From Apostichopus japonicus (taxonomy: Eukaryota > Echinodermata > Holothuroidea > Aspidochirotida > Stichopodidae), in NCBI RefSeq assembly GCF_037975245.1, contig NC_092569.1, positions 29,286,168 to 29,350,167 on the forward strand: 64,000 nucleotides of DNA, given 5' to 3'. Within the stretch, counting starts at the first letter, position 1; every line of letters starts with the position of its first letter. Under the pieces are notes generated by a model. It was not told the DNA's origin. It saw only the letters and a list, made by a program, of their open reading frames with translations, and ran no database searches. The translations under genes were made by a program, and so were the position numbers. Below, piece by piece: positions 21,201 through 31,600 of this stretch.

Positions 21201-22095
21201 ATTCGGGGCCCCTCGTCGATTGCACTCTGACCAAGGAAGGAATTTTGAATCGGCATTAATTCAACAGTTATGTCAGATTCATAACATAACCAAAACAAGA
21301 ACTACCCCTTATTACCCAGAGGGTAATGGCCAAGCAGAAAGGTTTAACAGAACTCTACATAATCTGCTAAAAACACTTCCACCCTCCGAGAAAAGACGCT
21401 GGTCTGAGTATTTACCAGAAGTACTGTACGCTTACAACTGTACCCCTCATGCCTCAACTGGGTTTTCACCGTTTTATCTCATGTATGGCAGGGAACCTAT
21501 TTTACCTGTAGATTTCTTGTTGAGTCAACCCCACTCACAAACCTCAGATTCAGTAGATGAGTGGATTTTCAAACATAATGAAGCTCTCCAGATGGCCCAC
21601 AAGAAAGCAGGGGAGACTCTAAAACATCAGGCTGCAGCACGTAAACGACTCTTTGACAAACGTGCTGAGGACAAGCCACTGGAAGTGGGTACCAACGTAT
21701 ACACCAAAAGCCACCCCCGGGGAAGACACAAGATTGCAGATGAGTGGGGAGCTGATGTCTATAAGGTTCTATCCCGTCCAAACGACAACTCTGTGTACGA
21801 AATTCAGCTCGCCGATGGCTCTGGTCCAAACAAAATGGTTCACAGGAGGGAAATACGTCCTTGTCCATCACCCAGTCTACCAGTTCCACTACTCCATGGA
21901 AATCTTCCTAACAACACCGACACTAGAGATATGTCCTTGCCTCGACTGAGGGTTCCAACATCATACCTAAGTGACAGTTCTGACGATTCTTCTCCTTATT
22001 CATCCGATGACGAGCAACCACGACTGCGTCGTAGCTGTAGAGTGAACCGGGGCCAACATACAAATCCATACAACGTCCCAAAAAGTGTTAAGTAA
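18187..22095 (+). CDS. pol: Pol polyprotein (protease-RT-RNase H-integrase)
   Basis: The open frame runs from 18,187 to TAA at 22,093-22,095, in the -1 frame relative to gag. Residue numbers here count from the GTG at 18,220. Aspartic protease: DTGSE at 41-45. Reverse transcriptase: FGL-FNRMPFGLSNAP and the catalytic YLDD at 467-470. RNase H: first catalytic Asp in EVDAS at 625. Integrase: HHCC zinc site H879, H884, C911, C914, then DD35E at D945, D1004 and E1040 (35 residues between the last two). A GPY/F-like region near 1,160-1,220 follows and the C-terminus is Ser-rich. All catalytic residues are present and nothing interrupts the frame. Expression is probably as a Gag-Pol fusion through the frameshift site. 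Confidence 0.93.
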   Translation, partial: CAIGKLSSPSSVSQVLGGPVKEQQGSQGVEIVSACQTTTVFVNGKTVKAVLDTGSEVTILSKRCFYDLFGDTPLEHINWLKISSADDVEMPYLGYFEADIQLGKEIIVGRGILVLAADRDPPMLVGLNVIKDMDPAYLVQELGLSTDTPKAKPQPNIQGLVRVCGTRVIVPPESVKVISVSCPFVHGSDEVVVEPLTHLPKGIFVGSTLNRTGRKLNLQVLNLTKENVVLQPRTPLGKLEVPYVIHDDSLSVTKVKSSVQHVHVSVDTAQREPCWKVPLPDSLTEDQRNKAVDLLRRNAEIFASSDDDLGNAEGVSHKIPLTDEVPVRQPFRRIPPSQWEEVREHIRKLLDKGVIRPSTSPYASPIVLVRKTDGSLRMCVDYRKLNQKTIKDAYPIPRIEDSIDALHGSQWFSAIDLLSGYHQVAMAETDRHKTGFITPFGLYEFNRMPFGLSNAPGTFQRLMQTCLHDQFFQSVLCYLDDILVYSKTFEDHLTNLQRVFDRLKQQGLKIKPSKCTFFQSEVTYLGHKVTRAGVMPSPDKIQAVKDWPAPRNVKELRSFLGFCSFYRRFVYNFSQTAKPLHTLVSTCLHQQKSTKTVPFTWSDEHQEAFKILKQKLCENVVLAYPNYTLPFELEVDASLCGLGAVLYQVQDGKRRVLAFASRTLRGSEKTMDKYSSFKLELLGLKWAVTEKFREYLLGHKFVVYTDSNPLAHLGNAKLDAVSQRWVGALAAFDFKTFYKPGKSNTVADALSRIPHLSDTLDIAPSAECTPMCTIVPEDLQMATVAAISGSKKEINCPVTSPLVFPSYSREQLREFQQKDPTISRFYESWLSNTKPSMTDRRQNKELSLLVKQWDKLHEMDGLLYRTCPENNTNQLLLPKVLREEVLKACHDQCGHQGGKRTTLLVKQRCYWPKLSSDVVAYCEECDRCVRAKNQPKIREPLRSIVANKPNDIVAVDFTLLERDTAGKENVLIITDIFSKFTQAIPTKDQTAQTTAKKLAQHWFLLFGAPRRLHSDQGRNFESALIQQLCQIHNITKTRTTPYYPEGNGQAERFNRTLHNLLKTLPPSEKRRWSEYLPEVLYAYNCTPHASTGFSPFYLMYGREPILPVDFLLSQPHSQTSDSVDEWIFKHNEALQMAHKKAGETLKHQAAARKRLFDKRAEDKPLEVGTNVYTKSHPRGRHKIADEWGADVYKVLSRPNDNSVYEIQLADGSGPNKMVHRREIRPCPSPSLPVPLLHGNLPNNTDTRDMSLPRLRVPTSYLSDSSDDSSPYSSDDEQPRLRRSCRVNRGQHTNPYNVPKSVK
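18196..18239 (+). promoter_or_regulatory. Programmed -1 ribosomal frameshift signal between gag and pol
   Basis: The heptamer G GGA AAC (18,196-18,202) lies in the gag reading frame in the canonical X XXY YYZ phase, and the next codon is the gag stop. Slippage by -1 leads straight into the pol frame, which is open from 18,187. Five bases after the heptamer, 18,208-18,216 can pair with 18,231-18,239 (nine pairs including two G-U) around a 14-base loop. GCTC (18,206) can also pair with GAGC (18,222) inside that loop, giving an H-type pseudoknot as an alternative. Pol has no ATG at its head, which supports frameshift expression. Confidence 0.8.
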
Positions 22096-22500
22096 ACATA
22101 GTTCTAGTCAGAGTTTCCTTATTGTTTTTGGCTTTGCTGACAAGATATCCTATTGTTTTTGAAGTCGTAAGTTGTGTTGCATTTTGGCAGCATTATTTAT
22201 CATCTGTATTATCAATACTTTTATTTCATGTTGATAATTTCACCTTGCATCGTATTGAACTGCCTATTATATTGTTGTGTACTGTGGCAATTCAAACTTG
22301 AGTTTTATACTTACAAGTTAAGCTCACTAGTTGGTAGCTTAGTACAGTTGTTTTATGGCATTCGTTGTGATACAGTGCTCGATATTCTCGTTTTCCATAA
22401 GGGTTGACGATCAGTTTCAATATTTACTATCTTGTTTTTCATTGTTGTTGAAGGTTTAATTCCTAAGTAGTTTGGGGACAAACTTAGTTCAGCAGGGGAG
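22096..22500 (+). other. 3' untranslated region of the element with polypurine tract
   Basis: 405 bp between the pol stop and the 3' LTR, with no env-like frame. It ends in AGCAGGGGAG (22,491-22,500), the purine-rich primer for plus-strand DNA synthesis, directly before the LTR TG. Confidence 0.8.
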
Positions 22501-22838
22501 TGTAGTGCATCCCACAGGGAGCCTTGTGTTGGTTGCACATCTGTCCCTTTCGGCGTTCGTTGCTGTACCCATTGTCACATTATCATTACAACGAACACGA
22601 AACAAATATTACGCTCTTTAGAAATGTAGAGTTTTATTGCTGAAGATGTCGCTTTTTAAGAAGTAATTGAGGAAAGTTACCTGAAGGTGCTGCACCGTCC
22701 TTTTTTTTTGTTACGTAATATAATATAATCTCGACCATGCTATGTGAGAGCAAAAGTAATAAACCCCTCAGCCACCAGAACAAGCGGTGGTAGAAATCAG
22801 CACTCTCTCCTGCCTATTTATTCCTGCGTATCCTCACA
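22501..22838 (+). repeat. 3' LTR
   Basis: 338 bp, apparently identical to the 5' LTR, including the AATAAA signal. It is followed by the TAAT target duplication at 22,839-22,842. Confidence 0.95.
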
Positions 22839-22842
22839 TAAT

Positions 22843-23889
22843 GATGTATCAAACAAGGCTAAATATAGGATCAAGTGGTTACAATCTTGTTTATTCCATG
22901 TTATCTCTAAGAACTGAATAAAGAATATCAGTTTACAATATGAACTTTATCGTACTTGCTATTTGAGTTAAATGTTTACATTTCATTTACAAATCATAAA
23001 GTCCAATCAGAAACTATTTGAGTTAGATGTTTACATTTAATTTACAAATTGCAAAGTCTTAACAGAGACATACATATTTATAGCTCCTTATCTAATGTAA
23101 AGTCTGGCTTGCACAGGTTTTGCAAGATTTTGTGGAGCACAAACTAAATCAAGACCAGTAAAAATGACTCCCAAGTTGTTTAGTGTGTTGTTGGTGCTAG
23201 GAATAATACCACATTTAAAATTTGTACTGTATACAAAAGCTTCCAGACACTGATGAAAATGATTGTGAATTAGTTTGGTCCATCCAAAAGTCATATCAAG
23301 TACCACCCCCAGTCCCCAGAAGGGTTGGATGCATGAATCTTGGCATTGCATTTACCTCAGAGCTGTTCCCCAGAGACTTATAGAATTATTATCCCACTGT
23401 TGTAGTGAAGTGATGCAATCACAGAGTGGGCAAATCTCATTATCTGCAAAAGGAGGACTAATATTCATGGCCCGGGACAGGGCCCAGGTGGAGGGGCCCT
23501 ATGTTTCATGGAAACCAATGGGATCATGTTTGAAGCTATAAAGGCTCTCAATGTATAAACTGAATTACACATACTATTGACAATTATTGTTTAGTGCTGA
23601 AATTGGACAATCCAGCCGGCAAAATCAGTGTCCAGAATGTTTATTAAAACTCTGTTGGAACTACCTAAACTTGTCAGACACATTTTCAAATATTATAAAT
23701 TCACCCAGATTCCATCGTAAAGATTTCCAAACAAAAATATGCCTGTGGAAGTAAGAATGTGTAATAACCCTAAAAACATATAATTAGGAATATTTTGTGA
23801 TGCAAGCAGTGTTGTACCAGGTCACTCAATTAATTTAAAGGAGTCCAATAGGTTCATGAAGTATTTCCCCACAGCGATAATATACATGG
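22843..23889. other. Intergenic, nothing firmly recognised
   Basis: It includes a short duplicated block (GAGTTAAATGTTTACATTT and a variant at 22,966 and 23,021). A minus-strand frame at 23,088-23,351 has no recognisable family and no support from splice sites. The first exon of the RIDA-like gene was looked for here and not found. Confidence 0.4.
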
Positions 23890-24145
23890 TCCTTACAAAC
23901 ATGGCATTCCGCCGTTAGGCTCCGGAGTACATACTTGAAATGATCAAGAAGCAAGCCCAAAACTCAATCTTAGATCCTTCAACAAATACCTGCTTGATGT
24001 ACCTGTGAGTTGGACATTTTATTATGGCGGCCGGGGTTTCAGTGTGGCAGCTGAAAAATTGTGGAACCCTGTTCCACAAAACATTTGTGACACAACATCT
24101 CTCGATTGATTAAAGCGCTGTATAAATTTGTTATTATTATTATTT
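23890..24145 (+). pseudogene. LINE (CR1/L2-like) ORF2 C-terminal fragment
   Basis: Plus-strand frames read APEYILEMI, then LNLRSFNKYLLDVP, YYGGRGFSVAAEKLWN and PVPQNI. This is the familiar C-terminal tail of non-LTR reverse transcriptases (APEYI..., ..YG.RAFSVAAP.LWN.LP). The pieces lie in different frames, and the tail is TTATTATTATTATT, typical of a CR1/L2-type 3' microsatellite end. It is a 5'-truncated dead copy. Confidence 0.7.
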
Positions 24146-25629
24146 ATTAATACAAACATGACGTCAGGAAAGAAACTAGCAATGACTCGACTCATGGCTA
24201 AAATGTTACATGACATTTTTTTTATTTAAAACACAATTAGATTTGACATTTAGATCAAATTTATAACAAGCAAAAATCAGAACAAAGAAGACACTTGAAA
24301 TAAATATAACTCAATTCATTAATTTTTTTCATCAAGGCATTTATTTAACGATTATTTTGTACAATGATGCCTTGTATTAAGTATCATCTGAACATGAAAC
24401 ATTGCATAATTTAGCCATTAAGATAAACAACTAATATCTACAATAAGGACCAAATTCTACAATTGTACCCAACAGTTAGTTACACCCTTAAAGATCAGTC
24501 TTAGACTAGACTCATTCCAATATTTAGTCAGGAGAATTGTAAACAGTTCCAGACAGGATGAGATTTCAAAACAGAATTCAGGGTTTTGATCCACATTCTC
24601 TGGTGATGTGGCAATATTTTTGCATCATTTGAAAAATTGAGAGTAAAACAAAAGAAAAAATTAACGAAAAACAGCAATAATGGTTTATGTTAATTTACTT
24701 ATTCAACGTATTAAGCAAAAGTTGCTTTATGTGAAAACTGAATAACTTAAGCTCAGTTTTTTAAGTCACACACTGTAATGTCCACTGACATATATCAAAT
24801 ATCACAACTTGTACATCATTTCATGCGAAACATGTTTTTATTTGAACACTGTCATTGTTGTTTAGACTTTAGTGATTCCTACAGCTGGCTCAAAAACTGA
24901 TTCCTGCCATGGAGAAATGTTTTTATTTATTTATTTTTTTATTAATCTGTAGTTTGAAAAGCTAACCACTCTAGAATATCCAACAGAACAGTAAAACTTT
25001 TTCCCAAGAATGCAAATAATATTAGACTTAAATCAAAAGGTTATTCATCAAGCAGACTAGGTCACAAAACCCTTTTTAACATCTGCTTCTTTTGTTCCTG
25101 CCCTTCAAAATTGATAATTTTTAAACTTTTCTTCGAAATATGATCGGTAAATTTTCTGTGCATACAAAACATAAGTCCTTTACTGACTTCACTCTGAAAT
25201 CTATCCAAAACGAATTAACTTGATCTGGTCCCAGAATAAGTCTGAGCAAGGTACTCGAGTAAGCTGGAGTTGAACGACATATACTTTCAGATTGTCTTGT
25301 AATGAAATTTTACCAATAATTCCAGAATTCATCTCTGTCAATGACAGTTGGATTGTTTCTATTAATTGTAGTATTTCTGATACAAAAAATGTCTATGTTT
25401 GAAGATCGATAGAAACTTAAAAAGAGAATGACCTTGTCCAAGTAACTCATAAGAACCAATAAGTTAATAGGTTGTTATTTCAGAGTGTTCATTATCTGTC
25501 TTTTGTTGGATTATGTTCAGCTGTACAATTTATTTTAAAACTGTCACAGTTTTTGTAGTTTAATTTGTTCTGCTCCTATTGGAGGTGTTTGTTTTATACC
25601 CTGCTTCATCTCAAAGGTGGAGGAGCTTC
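24146..25629 (-). other. Probable HADHB 3' untranslated region and spacer
   Basis: AT-rich DNA downstream of the HADHB stop. Minus-strand AATAAA-type signals are present (for example TTTATT on the plus strand at 24,340-24,345), so the 3' UTR could be up to about 1.3 kb. The exact end cannot be set from the sequence. An AT-rich simple repeat lies at about 25,680-25,830, inside the last intron. Confidence 0.4.
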
Positions 25630-28600
25630 TTAGGATGGGTACCTCTCTATAACCATGGCATGACCCTGCAATGTAAGAATGATAAATTATTATAAATTAT
25701 TATTAATTAATAATTATAAATTATTATTATAAATCAATTAGAAAAAAATAAAATTAGAAAAATAAAATTATTATAAATAAATTATACATAAAATATTATT
25801 ATTAAGAATGATTAAAATGTAAGAATGATAAATTATCTATAAAAAAAAAATGACCTGACAGAACCAGAATATTTCTTTAAATTTGCACAAATAAATGAAA
25901 GAAAGTGACAAAGTAATTCTTGTAAATACTTTTTTTTTAATATTTAGATTATCACTGTTTTTTTTCGTATCCATCTCATTTTTTCAACTCTTAACAAAAC
26001 AGTGATGTCCACTTTATTGATTACATAACAAATGAAGGAAGGTCCAGCTTAACAAAATCATAGGTCCAGAATTTAGCAGGCACGGGCAAAGGAAGCCGGT
26101 GTTGAGTAAACAACAAAACACAACTATCAAGGTGATATCATATGAACAAACTTAGAGGCCGTAAGCTCTGTCACAATCAACTTGTCAACCTTTAAGAGAA
26201 TAATTTTACCTCGTCAACCAACATATTACAATCTGGTTTATCCATATTTCCATCTATGATTACTGAAATATAAAGGAACCAAAACAGAATATATTTTTCA
26301 TCCTACTCACATGTCCTCCGGCTGCACAGGCTGCCAAGACTCCAAATTGTCCATCCTCCTTTTCCAATCTGTTGGCTACTGTGGTTACCAGTCGGACCCC
26401 TGTGGCACCAAAGGGATGGCCGATGGACAAGGACCCGCCCCAGAGGTTGAATTTATCCATTGGAATCTCTCCAAGCTGGAAATAGAATGCACAGGTATAT
26501 ACATAACATGTTTTAAACCATTCCATGTAAATTTGATATCAAATTACAGAGGAAAACTTCCTTTCGAGTCCCTTTCCTTGAGTTCCTTTCGAGCCAAACT
26601 GCCAAAACGGCGCTGGATGGGATTATGTCATACTTTTACTGCTAAGTGGTACTCATTCTTACTGTCTGATCATGTGATATTTTGTCATTAATAGTAACGT
26701 ACAGAATTACAGTTGAATCAAAGCTACAACTAAGCTTTAACTGACCTTGCCCTTTCTGTGCTGGTACTTCTTAGCAAAGTGGTCACTGTTCATTGCTTTC
26801 AGGTTTGACAGGATCTGACCTGCGAAAGCTTCGTGGTACTCAAAAACATCAATGTCAGACAATTTAAGACCAGCTTTGTCCAAGACTTGTGGTGTGGCAT
26901 AAGCAGGACTGCAGGGGTTAAAAAAAAAATTAAAAAAACAAGAAATGAAAGATTATGGTCACACAAAACAATGTTTAATTCTCATTATATAGAAATCTGC
27001 CAAATATGTTTGTGGTAAGTTTCATAAAGTTAATATAACACGTAAATATTTACTGACATAGACTCTAAGATACCACAGATCAAAGGAATTAAACTTCCAA
27101 TCCAAAACCACATCAATAATAAATAAATTCACCATTCTTCACCAAGACTGTGCCTGACATTTGTGGGTTGTGTCCAAAGGTTTATTTAAGTAAGGCTCTA
27201 CCAGGTAGTGTCTCTATGATGCTATATATTAACATGTTGTCAACAACATACACGTTATCGTACCAGATGTCACTAAACAACCTCTTATGTCAGAAGATCC
27301 TTGAAGACAAACAGGCGCGTAGCCAAGGGGGGTGTTTTGGGTGTTCAAACACCCCCCATGGCCCAAGTGCCCCCAAAAAATATATGCAGAAAACACCAGT
27401 GACTTGGAGAGATACGCTAGTGATAATTATCGCACCCTCCTCCGGGCCTCACTCGAGTCTCTTCCAATCCTCCTTACAACGATGCACTTTGTACTGTATA
27501 TATATAGGTCATTTTCCTTGCATCAATAATTGAATCTATATAGGATTACATTTTTCTGATGTGAATAGAATTATTCCACAAAATAATTAGCAATATTCTT
27601 TTGCATGATTTGAGCTCAAACATTGCACCATTTTGCATCTAGACGCCTTAAAATTCCATTTTTTGCCAAAGACACCCCCTCCCCTTAGACCCCTCCCCCA
27701 TGTCAGTCTCCAGCAAAACACCCCCATGAACAAATCCTGGCTATGCACCTGAAGACAAACATCTAATGACAGCATGGTTCTGTATACTTCAGCTGTCTGT
27801 TAATGTGTTCAAGGTGACAGAAAAGTAAAAAAGAATGAAAGTATGACAGGTAGTAGCAGGAATAAACCTATTCAACCTTTAAGACAGAGTCTCGTGGTTT
27901 TAATGCAGTTGTCCATTTGTATCTATCAAACTCCCAAGATATATATATATTTTTTTTAAACTCCCAAGAGAGCATAACAAAAAATATCAAAAAACAATAA
28001 TGAGTAAGTAAGTTACGTGATCTGATCACATCTATAACATTTGTGTGTCTACATATGGTAACAGTCACTGTATATTTTCTTTTAACAACATTGCTAGATC
28101 GGGTTAAATGAGGGTGGGGGGAAGGGGTGGGAGGGCTTACCCCAGAAGAAGCTGGTCCTTGGGATCTATGGCAACAAATACAAAATCTCTCAGATAGGCC
28201 TTGGGCTTGTATCCCATCTCCAGGGCCTTCTCCTCTGTCATGATCAAACAGGCTGATGCACCATCACTCTGATGAAGAAGATATGTCATAGCAACAAACT
28301 TTTACTTTGGTATGCTGCAAAATGAGGCTACCATAGCATTTTTGTAAAACAAGCTAGGCAGAGCACTGCGACATGGACGTACAGATACAAATCCACGGAA
28401 TGGTGAAAAAGTACCTTCTGAAGATGGTATTTAACTGCAATGATAGGAACAAATGGAAGCATGCTTGAAGCAAGCCACAAAGATACCTTCATGAATGTGC
28501 AAGGATGCAGTGTTTGTAACAAGTCACTAAATTCCCAATGCAAGACCACTCGAACATATTTGATGAGATTTTCTGGACAGAGAAAGTAACATGGCTTGAG

Positions 28601-31600
28601 TGAATGATTTTGATTCTATCCAGGAACAATGCCAGTAATGACTTCACTTGACCTTAAACTAAAATGGACTTGTTCATAACTCTGCAAGGAAGCTTAAATC
28701 ACTTTGAATGCCCAGGGTGTGCAATATCGGTCTCAAGTATAACCAAAACAAATTCTCCATTTCATTCTACTCTGAAAACGTACTTTTGATGCCCTTCAGT
28801 TATATGTGTTTTAGATCTAGCATTGTTAAACATACATTTTCTTGATCATCATCAAATGTACTTTCAATAGGAAAGCTAGTTACATGTTTTGGTTTAATAT
28901 GGCTCCGAGACAGCTTACCACAAACGATGAATTAGCTGCTGTGATGCTGCCGTGGGGTTTAATGAATGCTGGCTTCAACTTGGACATCTTCTCCATGCTT
29001 GAGACTCGGATGCCGTTGTCCCTCTCCACCACTTTTCCAGTCTTTGGTACGATGTACGTCAATCTGTCGGAAAGGTTTCCATTTTTTGTGGCATTGTCAG
29101 CAAAGGTGTGGGATCTGATACTGTACTCATCCTATACAGGGATAGAAGAAGGTTGGAAGCTATTACTGTACTCACCCTGAGCACTAAAGGGTAATTCTGA
29201 ATGAGCACTGAAGGGTAATGTGAGCACTAAAGCCTAACCTAGGCACAACCAGGCACATATTCTACTAACCTGTTCTTTTCTAGAGACACCAAACGCAGCA
29301 GCCAGTCGGTCTGCAGAATGACCCATGATTTCACCAGTGGAGAACTCAGCAATACCTGGAAGCTAAAGCAGTATGAAAATAACAAAACACAATCTAATAC
29401 AAGGTGGAAACAAGTGTTAATACTAACTTAGCAGGTACAGGTCACAAGGTATGCAAATAGTTTATTCTAAGTTAGCCTAGTCAACCCAAACTTAAGGAAG
29501 CCAAACAGTACAGTAGCTCATTGAAACATTATCTCCACATGATGAGAGTTTAGACACTGGCTCTTTGAATTATCGTCCGTCTGTATTCAATGAGTGTTCA
29601 GAGAATAGTAATGCAGGCAAACAATTCCTGATTTTAGGCTAACCACTTAACGCCCCCCCCACCCCATAAGGAGAATGAGAGTGGACCTCAGCATTTGACC
29701 ACTTTCTCAATACTGCCGGAAGGAAAGGCAACCCATTCAACAATAATGCATTCTGCACTGTGCAGCTGTGTCTAACCGTCTCCTCAAAGAAAGGTCCCTT
29801 GCCCAATTTCACAGCCACCATCATGATGCTCAGTAATTTCAGTGTCTATAAGTCTCCCAATATATAAGTACTCTACCACTGAAAGAGAATAGAGACGGAT
29901 AACTAATGACTTTACTAGAAACAACTTCATTTCCCATACATATAGTTAAGGGAATTGGGAAAGGGGTACTTCAGTTGCACTAAACTCGCAAACATATACC
30001 TCTGGTGACAGAGCCTTCAAACTGAGGTATTTGGATGCAAGACCCAGTTTAGCACCAGCAGTCTTTGCCTTGCCGAGGTTCAGCATAAACTTCCTCATCT
30101 GTCGACTGTGCCTGATTGGTACATCTGACATGAAGTCAACCCCGCCAGCGACAACGATATCAGCATTACCAGATGCAATGTAACCAATTCCTAGAAAATT
30201 TGACCAAAAACAAAAACAAATTATTAAATGAAGTCTATATAAACATACATGCTGTATCAGTAATGTTGTTAAAGACACTGTGCTGCATTCTGTCCCATTT
30301 GCTTCAAAGTAACCAGTACTGCACCACAAAAGGCATGCTATAAGCACACCGTACTATTTTCCCTTAAAGTACTGTGTTAGGCAAGCTGTCCTACATGCAT
30401 TACTGTAGCTAGTAAAGCACACACCATGTCTGTACCCCTTACTACACCCTGCAAAGTACTCAGAGCAGAGTACAGAGCCTTGCAGTGTTCTTTGTCCTGT
30501 ACACTGTCCGTTAGCCTTTCCTGCACAGAGTACCCTACACGCTATAAGCTGATAACAGATTACGAGACACTGTCCTGCAACAGGCTGCAAATGTGCATCT
30601 ATAAACCTTACTTGCACACAGTACTGTACACTCTATACGCTGATAACAGATTACAAGACACTGTCCTGCAACAGGCTTCAAATGTGCATCTATAAACCAT
30701 ACTTGCACACAGTACTGTACACTCTATATGCTGATAACAGATTACGAGACATTGTTCTGCGAGAGGCTACAAATGTGCACCTAAACACCTTACTTGCACA
30801 CAGTACTGTACACTCTATATGCTGATAACAGATTACAAGACACTGTCCTGCAACAGGCTTCAAATGTGCATCTATAAACCTTACTTGCACACAGTACTGT
30901 ACACTCTATATGCTGATAACAGATTACAAGACACTGTCCTGCAACAGGCTTCAAATGTGCATCTATAAACCTTACTTGCACACAGTAATGTACACTCTAT
31001 ACGCTGATAACAGATTACGAGACATTGTCCTGCCAACAGGCTACAAATGTGTACCTACCTGTAGAAATAGCTTGATTTGATGAAATGCAGGCCATGGTCA
31101 CAGAATGTGCTGGTACGCTCTTGGCAAAACCAGCACCAAGGGCCGCCTGAAAAGAGAGATTTGAAAGGAACAATGAGACGATTACAACCATACTTCACAA
31201 AATAATATATGTATCTGAAGTAATCTCAATTTATTCCATTTCTTTACAACTTTCTGTCAAACATAATAACATGATGCTCTACCAAACGAGTAAAGATGTT
31301 ACTTTCTTGACTAAAACTGCCCATTCCCACACCTGGCAGGCTGTTGATTTGTGTGCAGAAGGAAGACCCATGTTAACAAACCTGCATTGATGTACAGATC
31401 TGCCTTCTGTTGTTCTCAGTCCTTTTCACCTTTTAACTGTGTGAGCTTGTTTAAATTGAAATTCAACTTAAGTAAGCAAAAACAGAGACTACGAAAATGT
31501 ACTACAGACGTAGGCTAATATTTACTACTCCTTTGGTTGCTTGTGTTTATACTAATATCCCCTCTTCGTATATATGTCAATCGACTGCTTTCGTTTACAC

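Larger units (their letters stand above)
16859..22838 (+). mobile_element. Full-length Ty3/gypsy LTR retrotransposon
   Basis: A 5,980-bp element with two 338-bp LTRs (TG...CA ends) that appear identical base for base. It is flanked by a 4-bp duplication TAAT (16,855-16,858 and 22,839-22,842). Internal order is primer-binding site, gag, -1 frameshift signal, pol with protease-reverse transcriptase-RNase H-integrase, and polypurine tract. The RT-before-integrase order and YLDD box define Ty3/gypsy. There is no env-like frame and no chromodomain; pol ends with a GPY/F-type region. Both main frames are uninterrupted, so the copy may be active or very recently inserted. It lies on the opposite strand to, and upstream of, the recognised RIDA-like exons. 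Confidence 0.95.

Noticed and set aside
22096-22500. Possible env gene of the gypsy element
   Set aside because: Only 405 bp lie between pol and the 3' LTR and no frame with signal peptide or membrane segment is present; the 77-codon frame there has no recognised motif.
23088-23351. 87-codon minus-strand frame
   Set aside because: No family motif recognised and no convincing splice sites; left as unassigned.
26311-26691. 126-codon plus-strand frame
   Set aside because: It overlaps the HADHB exon at 26,311-26,475 on the opposite strand; the match to thiolase is on the minus strand only.
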